DNA from: a virus
Length of the DNA stretch: 38,344 nucleotides
Strand: one strand, 5' to 3'
IMG/VR virus record: IMGVR_UViG_3300047586_000254
Location: 1-38,344 of that record
Under the pieces are notes generated by a model. It was given only the letters and a program-made list of their open reading frames with translations, was not told the origin of the DNA and did no database searches. Below are positions 34,209-38,344 of the stretch, piece after piece. A program made the translations under genes and the position numbers. Position 1 is the stretch's first letter, and every line of letters begins with the position of its first letter.

Positions 34209-34209
34209 G
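34192..34209. promoter_or_regulatory. operator-like palindrome over the early promoter -35 (site D)
   Basis: The core GCCACCGATGGC (34,195-34,206) is identical to the core in the late promoter, but the outer flanks differ (CAT/TAG instead of TAC/ATA). It lies 37 bases upstream of the repressor start, so it might influence repressor synthesis as well. Confidence 0.65.
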
Positions 34210-34242
34210 CTATTTTGTCGACCTTGGCATAGATTGTCCGGT

Positions 34243-34602
34243 ATGAGCGAAAAACGGACGGACAAGCCCCTGAACCAAGCCCTTCGCGAGCTGATGGACA
34301 AGGTCGGCTGGACTGAGGAAGAACTGGCCAGCCGAACCTCGGTTACGCAAGGCACGATCAACAAGTATCTTCGCAGCCGGCGGGGACGGGAGATGAACTC
34401 CCGGTCGGTGGAGACCGTCCGGCAGATCGCCGCCGCCCTATCGGTCACCCCTGAGTACTTCCTCGAGTACCGCCAGTGGAAGGCCAAGCAGCTGGTCGCA
34501 GAGGCGATGGCCAAGGGGCTCATCGACCTCGAGGACATCGAGTTGATTCTGGCTGGGAAGAGATACCGAGAGAAGCGGGGTTCAAAGGTGCCTGGGCTGT
34601 GA
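34243..34602 (+). CDS. phage repressor-like XRE regulator
   Basis: A 119-residue protein. Helix-turn-helix residues about 16-60: LRELMDKVGWTEEELASRTS, then VTQGTINKYLRSRRG and VRQIAAALSVTPEYFLEYR. It lacks the LexA-like peptidase domain of long CI repressors, so induction must use another route. No ribosome site precedes ATG. A TAGATT sequence 8 bases upstream of ATG could be a -10, which would make the message leaderless; an in-frame TTG at 34,234 is the alternative start. Its TGA overlaps the GTG of the next gene. Confidence 0.75.
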   Translation: MSEKRTDKPLNQALRELMDKVGWTEEELASRTSVTQGTINKYLRSRRGREMNSRSVETVRQIAAALSVTPEYFLEYRQWKAKQLVAEAMAKGLIDLEDIELILAGKRYREKRGSKVPGL

Positions 34603-35426
34603 GATCCAGCGGCGGCTGGGCAAAGGACAAACTCGATATTCTCACGTGCTACTCGAATGCGTTCGCGCTGGCCACGAAGAAGGCCGATGGGGGGGCATTC
34701 ATTGATGGATATGCCGGACCCGGGCTGAACTTTATCCGTGACACCAGCGAGGTCAGGCCGGGTTCACCCATCATTGCTTTGCAGGCGAGGTTTGGCAAGG
34801 TATTCCTGATCGAGCGAAACCCGAAGGCGGCTCGGCGACTCAGAGACCATCTAGCCCAGACCGCGGCGTCCGAGGTCGAGGTCGTTGAGGGTGACGTTAA
34901 TGTCGAGGTTTTCAACTGCCTTGCCCAGATTGAGTCCTGGCGGCCGGTGCTCGTATTCCTTGACCCGACAAGAGCGGACCTCGAATGGTCGACGGTCGAA
35001 CGCATTGCCTCGCACGATGAGACTCGACGGACTACCAAGCCCGAACTCCTGATCAATTTCCCAAGCGACTTCGACCTCCTTCGAAAATTCCGCATCGGCA
35101 GGGGCCCGGCCGCACCTGATCGTATCAGTGCGTTCTTCGGAACTGATGAGTGGCAGGATCTGGAGAGCGTGAAGCTTCGGGGCATGGGTGCTCGCGTCAC
35201 CGCTCAGACGAGAAAGGAGCTCCTAGAACTGTACGCGAAACGCCTACGTGAGGTGCTAGGCTATCGTCATGGACCGCTTGTTCGACCGATTCGTGCTCGC
35301 AGTTCTCGGGGACGCACCTGCTATTTCCTCGTCTTTGTGAGCGATCATCCACTGGGCGAGAAGCTCATGAGGCATTGTTTCGGCAAGACGAGCGACGGTC
35401 AGACACAGCTGGCACTGGACTGTTAG
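34599..35426 (+). CDS. TcmP-like three-Cys-motif partner protein
   Basis: A 275-residue protein starting at the GTG that overlaps the repressor stop (GTGA), which rules out the longer frame inside the repressor. The pattern KDKLDILTCYSNAFALA, then FIDGYAGPGLN, GSPIIAL, FLIERNPKAARRL and FLDPTRADLEWSTVERIA, with LLINFPSDFDLLRK, is that of TcmP proteins. They have a methyltransferase-like Rossmann fold and are found beside three-Cys-motif (DUF5131/Gp37) proteins, as here. The function is unknown; it could modify a small molecule, tRNA or protein. The coupling implies synthesis in the lysogen. Confidence 0.82.
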   Translation: MRSSGGWAKDKLDILTCYSNAFALATKKADGGAFIDGYAGPGLNFIRDTSEVRPGSPIIALQARFGKVFLIERNPKAARRLRDHLAQTAASEVEVVEGDVNVEVFNCLAQIESWRPVLVFLDPTRADLEWSTVERIASHDETRRTTKPELLINFPSDFDLLRKFRIGRGPAAPDRISAFFGTDEWQDLESVKLRGMGARVTAQTRKELLELYAKRLREVLGYRHGPLVRPIRARSSRGRTCYFLVFVSDHPLGEKLMRHCFGKTSDGQTQLALDC

Positions 35427-35500
35427 TTGACGAGCCTTCCCATCCCCTCAGGGTGATACCTTATGAGTGCTGATGCCCGAATCGGAGGAAGGGAGGGGGG

Positions 35501-36232
35501 ATGGCGAAGTCAACAATCGAATGGACCGAAGCAACGTGGAACCCGGTAACGGGTTGCACCAAGATCAGCGCCGGGTGCCGGTACTGCTACGCCGAGCGCA
35601 TGGCTATCCGCCTTCAGGCAATGGGACAGCCCGCCTACACTTCGGGATTTGGCCTCGCCCTCCATCCCGAGAAGGTGGACCAGCCGCTCGAGTGGCGGAA
35701 ACCGAGCACCATCTTCGTCAACTCCATGAGCGACCTATTCCACGAAGATATCCCGGCCGAGTTCATTAGGGACGTCTTCGCTACTATGCGGGAAGCTTCC
35801 TGGCATCGCTTCCAGGTCCTCACGAAACGGGCCGAGCGGCTCGAAGAGCTGAACGAGTGCCTCGAATGGCCTGAGAATGTGTGGATGGGGGTGACCGTCG
35901 AGCGGCAGGACTACACCTCACGCATCGATCGTCTCCGAAGGACTGATGCACGGGTCAAGTTCCTCTCCTGCGAGCCCCTGCTGGGGCCACTCGCCCGCCT
36001 GAACCTCGAGGGGATCAGCTGGGTCATCGTCGGTGGGGAATCTGGGCCTTGCGCTCGTCCGGTCGATCCAGCATGGGTTAGAGATGTCCGGGATCAGTGC
36101 ACAGAGGCCAGCGTGCCATTCTTCTTCAAGCAATGGGGAGGTCGCAACAAGAAGAAGGCCGGCCGGGACCTTGATGGCCAGCTATGGAGCCAGGTGCCCG
36201 CTCCGAGCCTTTCACCGCTCCCCGCTTTCTGA
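35501..36232 (+). CDS. DUF5131 / phage Gp37-Gp68 family three-Cys-motif protein
   Basis: A 243-residue protein preceded by GGAGGGG. The N-terminus STIEWTEATWNPVTGCTKIS, followed by AGCRYCYAERMA, carries three cysteines in C-x5-C-x2-C, radical SAM-like. Further hallmarks are IFVNSMSDLFHEDIP, FQVLTKRAERL, WMGVTVERQDY and FLSCEPLLGP. The ending WVIVGGESGPCARPVDPAWV, then FFFKQWGGRNKK, is the classic family signature. It pairs with TcmP. The enzyme reaction is not known. It overlaps a convergent small gene by 21 bases. Confidence 0.88.
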   Translation: MAKSTIEWTEATWNPVTGCTKISAGCRYCYAERMAIRLQAMGQPAYTSGFGLALHPEKVDQPLEWRKPSTIFVNSMSDLFHEDIPAEFIRDVFATMREASWHRFQVLTKRAERLEELNECLEWPENVWMGVTVERQDYTSRIDRLRRTDARVKFLSCEPLLGPLARLNLEGISWVIVGGESGPCARPVDPAWVRDVRDQCTEASVPFFFKQWGGRNKKKAGRDLDGQLWSQVPAPSLSPLPAF

Positions 36233-36358
36233 GCGAGACGGCCGGAGAGTGGTCTCCAACCACACTCTCAGCTTCTCGCACAGCTCCTCCGCCTCGTCGC
36301 CTTCCGGCACTTGCCCCAACAGTACGACCACTTCCTTTAGGATTTCCCGGCCGGTCAC
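36212..36358 (-). CDS. 48-residue acidic protein downstream of a LexA-like box
   Basis: A 48-codon gene starting at GTG, six bases after a perfect AGGAGGT. It reads MTGREILKEVVVLLGQVPEG, then DEAEELCEKLRVWLETTLRP and SRSESGER. It is acidic, helical and unrelated to anything I recognise. Transcription is leftward, against the repressor side. Its 5' untranslated region of about 90 bases begins near a LexA-like box and a TATCAT -10. Adjacent to a serine integrase, it might be a recombination directionality factor or an antirepressor, but this is speculation. Confidence 0.55.
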   Translation of the reverse strand: MTGREILKEVVVLLGQVPEGDEAEELCEKLRVWLETTLRPSRSESGER

Positions 36359-36436
36359 AGACGTACCTCCTGCAAGACGCCCGGGTTCGCGGCGGGCAGT
36401 GAAACTACAAAGGAAGCTGGCGTCCCTCTGTTGGTG

Positions 36437-36450
36437 CGAACAAGTGTTCG
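36437..36450. promoter_or_regulatory. LexA-like SOS box
   Basis: CGAACAAGTGTTCG is a palindrome of the CGAAC-N4-GTTCG type and differs from the Gram-positive LexA consensus CGAACRNRYGTTYC at only the last base. On the minus strand TATCAT (36,454-36,459) would be a -10, placing the transcription start within this box. Damage could therefore release the small leftward gene. Confidence 0.55.
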
Positions 36451-36519
36451 TTCATGATAGGGACCCTGACGGACAGATGCGACCCCTGCAAGGCCGCAAA
36501 TTGCGCGCATCTTGCGCTG

Positions 36520-36536
36520 AGCGGACAAGGTCCGCT
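36520..36536. repeat. perfect inverted repeat upstream of integrase
   Basis: AGCGGAC and GTCCGCT form seven-base arms around a three-base loop. A shorter palindrome, CGCAA-A-TTGCG, lies at 36,495-36,505. They stand between the LexA-like box and integrase start, and may be regulator sites or an RNA hairpin in an integrase leader. Confidence 0.4.
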
Positions 36537-36606
36537 GTGGACGGACGCATTGTGCGGAGAAATCCTGCCGGGAGCCGTCCGCCGTACTAGGTACACTCCT
36601 CATCTG

Positions 36607-38034
36607 ATGCGCACCTTCGCCTACATCCGTGTCTCCAAAGAGCGCGACGATATGATCTCGCCGGAGATCCAGCGAGACGAGATCACCGCCTACTGCAACA
36701 AAAAGGGTTGGGAGGTCTCCGAGTGGTTCCAGGATCTCGACCTATCGGGCCGCTCCTGGGACCGCAAGAAGCGCCGCGGCCTGGACGACCTCATGGCCCG
36801 AGCCCTCGCCGGCGAGTGCGACGCGGTCGTCTTCTATCGCATCGATCGCCTCAGCCGCGAGGAGGAAGACTTTCACGCGGTCCTGGCAGCGCTGCAGCGC
36901 GCCGGCGTCGTGTGCGACTCGCCCGGCAACCCGAACGACGGGTCCCCGGAGGCCTCGCTGATATGGTCGATTTCGGCCGCGCTGGCGAAGTACGAGTCGG
37001 TACGTCTGGGGGCCAGGATACGCGACGCCCACCGGAAGCTTGCCCGGATGGGACGCTGGTCGGGCGGGCCGGTTCCTTGGGGATGGAAGCGGGTTCGGGA
37101 CGAGAACGGGGTACGGTTAGTCGGCGTTCCGGAACTGACAGAGATCCGTCTGTGGATGCATGAAAAGTATCAGCAGGGGTGGGCGCTTAGGCGGATTGCT
37201 CGAGCACTGAACGAGAAGGGAGTGCCGACCAGGTCAGGCGGGAGCTGGTTCGAAAAGACAGTGCTAGTCATACTCACCACCCCCTTGCAGGTCGGCGCCC
37301 GAGTGGCTGACGGCGAACTGGTCTTCGGCGGGAACGTTGAGCCCCTCATCCCTTACGAGGTCTTCCGCAAGACCACGCTCGCCGTGGAAGCTCGCAAGGG
37401 AGGGCCACAGCGTGGGCGCGAGCCCCGAGTGCCCTTGACCGGACGTCACGTACGCTGCGGGACCTGCGGAGGGCCCATGTACTGTCGCTACGCCCACAGC
37501 GTCAACGACCTGTACTACCAGTGCTATCACAGGAGCCATGGCCTCTGTGAGCGCGGTGTCGCGGTGAAAGCCTCGTGGCTCGTCCCCGAGGTCGAGAGGA
37601 AGCTGCTTGCCCGGGTGGGGGAGACGAGGGCCCGGGAACGGAGTCTCAGGATCGTCGACCCGGTCGAACCGTTGGCGAATGAGGTGCAACGAATCGAGGC
37701 AACCCTTGGGCAGCTGACCTCACTGTTCGTCGACGGAGAACTCCTCGAGGGGGAATACCGTGAGGCACGCAAGCTGCAGTTGAAGCACCTGACAGACGTG
37801 CAGAAACGCCTCGACAACGCTGTGAGGCGCGTGGAGGTCATCGTGCGGGCCGATTATGTCGAAACCGTTCTAGCCGGCCTTTCCGACATCGGACCCGAGG
37901 GCTGGGCAGCCCTGAGCGTGCCGGCGAAGCGGGACATCTTCGATGTCGTACTCGACCGAGTGATCGTCTACCCGAAAGACCAACCCAGGAACCGCTGGGC
38001 TCCTCCCCATAAGATCAAGATTCTCTGGCGCTAA
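36607..38034 (+). CDS. large serine integrase
   Basis: A 475-residue protein started at ATG 36,607; a 51-codon upstream extension lacks a ribosome site and is atypical. The resolvase domain begins AYIRVSKERDD with catalytic Ser10, and the arginine-rich FYRIDRLSREEEDF follows. The recombinase domain contains GWALRRIARALNEKGVPTRS. The zinc ribbon is RCGTCGGPMYC with QCYHRSHGLCERG. A coiled-coil motif follows (LDNAVRRVE region). TACACT at 36,592 could be a -10 placing the start close to ATG. It catalyses attP x attB integration and, with a directionality factor, excision. Confidence 0.93.
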   Translation: MRTFAYIRVSKERDDMISPEIQRDEITAYCNKKGWEVSEWFQDLDLSGRSWDRKKRRGLDDLMARALAGECDAVVFYRIDRLSREEEDFHAVLAALQRAGVVCDSPGNPNDGSPEASLIWSISAALAKYESVRLGARIRDAHRKLARMGRWSGGPVPWGWKRVRDENGVRLVGVPELTEIRLWMHEKYQQGWALRRIARALNEKGVPTRSGGSWFEKTVLVILTTPLQVGARVADGELVFGGNVEPLIPYEVFRKTTLAVEARKGGPQRGREPRVPLTGRHVRCGTCGGPMYCRYAHSVNDLYYQCYHRSHGLCERGVAVKASWLVPEVERKLLARVGETRARERSLRIVDPVEPLANEVQRIEATLGQLTSLFVDGELLEGEYREARKLQLKHLTDVQKRLDNAVRRVEVIVRADYVETVLAGLSDIGPEGWAALSVPAKRDIFDVVLDRVIVYPKDQPRNRWAPPHKIKILWR

Positions 38035-38061
38035 CCAGCGACGTAGCTCCCGCTCTTTGTC

Positions 38062-38298
38062 ATGTCGTGCGAGTTCGCCCCGCGTGGGTACCTCTCTGTA
38101 GGCAGAAGTGCGAACTCTGCGGAGGCGGACTTCTTCCGTATCAAAGCCTGGAACTCGCAGGCCGAAGCCGCCGGCGACCATCTGGGCAAAGGACGGCGTA
38201 TTGCCGTGGAAGGTTCACTGCGCCAGGACGTTTACGAGAAGGACGGCGAAGAGCGCAAGGCTGTCTCCGTGGTGGCCAAGCGGCTCGAGTACCTGTAG
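38062..38298 (+). pseudogene. ssb: C-terminal fragment of host single-stranded DNA-binding protein
   Basis: From about 38,089 the frame reads YLSVGRSANSAEADFFRIKA, then LGKGRRIAVEGSLRQDVYEK and VVAKRLEYL, which is the second half of a bacterial SSB OB-fold. The expected N-terminal 30 or so residues are missing; an in-frame ATG at 38,062 has no ribosome site and precedes phage-side sequence. There is no acidic SSB tail, so this may be a secondary SSB. The break next to the integrase suggests attB is inside ssb. Confidence 0.75.
38071..38117. other. probable attachment site (attR) at prophage-host junction
   Basis: GAGTTCGC (38,071-38,078) and GCGAACTC (38,110-38,117) are inverted repeats around a centre at about 38,094, within the segment TACCTCTCTGTA. 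The 47-base span and place between the integrase and ssb fragment match serine integrase att sites. The exact crossover cannot be fixed without the left end. Confidence 0.5.
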
Positions 38299-38344
38299 CG
38301 GGGCCGGTCTGCGGCCGGCAAGGCCGGCGCCCAGCATGGCCGCA

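Noticed and set aside
35427-35466. TTGACG with TGATAC as a promoter for the DUF5131 gene
   Set aside because: The spacing is 21 bases, too long for a housekeeping promoter. The gene may be transcribed from the repressor operon.
36454-36606. N-terminal extension of the integrase
   Set aside because: The 51 extra codons are upstream of the conserved serine-recombinase start, lack a ribosome site and overlap regulatory palindromes.

Overview
The window is the right-hand part of an integrated temperate tailed phage, ending in a host gene. Virion genes, terminase, replication/recombination genes, a divergent repressor/Cro-like switch and a large serine integrase form one collinear phage genome. 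Just past the integrase (about 38,090 onward) the sequence becomes the C-terminal part of a host ssb gene, so the prophage appears to have entered through ssb. The left end lies outside the window, and most tail genes and any lysis genes were not seen. The host looks like a high-GC Gram-positive-type bacterium, perhaps a deep-branching actinomycetote: GC-rich DNA, AGGAGG-type ribosome sites, GTG starts, and a LexA-like box of the CGAAC-N4-GTTCG kind. No genus can be named.

Layout, with nearly all genes leftward: 1-5,554 head-tail connectors and capsid fibres; 5,740-8,931 major capsid, scaffold-like protein and protease; 8,931-16,118 minor head polyprotein, portal and terminase; 16,129-18,481 ParB-like/DNA methyltransferase, mini membrane peptide, HNH protein and the first late genes, served by a predicted late promoter at 18,653-18,682; 18,679-19,146 a candidate late regulator. 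From 19,225 to 28,071 lies a three-gene cargo: a DUF499 ATPase, a DUF1156 DNA methyltransferase and a SNF2 helicase with a C-terminal DUF3883-like domain. It resembles an anti-phage cassette. From 28,150 to 32,997 are replication and recombination genes: replisome organiser, VRR-NUC, Cys-rich protein, DUF669 SSB-like protein, Sak4-like ATPase and Cas4-like exonuclease. From 33,144 to 34,145 are small early genes ending at the Cro-like regulator.

The rightward genes are the repressor (34,243), a TcmP-like protein whose GTG start overlaps the repressor stop, and a DUF5131/Gp37-Gp68 three-cysteine protein. They are probably expressed in the lysogen. A 48-codon leftward gene with a strong ribosome site follows, separated from the serine integrase (36,607-38,034) by a LexA-like box.

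A quasi-palindrome, TACGCCAYYGATGGCATA, occurs three times, with a fourth related copy. Two copies cover the early promoter, one lies inside the predicted late promoter and one is at the end of the Cro-like gene. This suggests one regulator silences both early and late transcription. Neither the cargo cassette nor the TcmP-DUF5131 pair has such a site directly upstream, except through the repressor's own promoter region. The most interesting points are the compact cargo cassette, the repressor-coupled TcmP-DUF5131 unit, the operator network, the acetyltransferase- and zincin-bearing head protein, and the SOS-like small gene beside the integrase.
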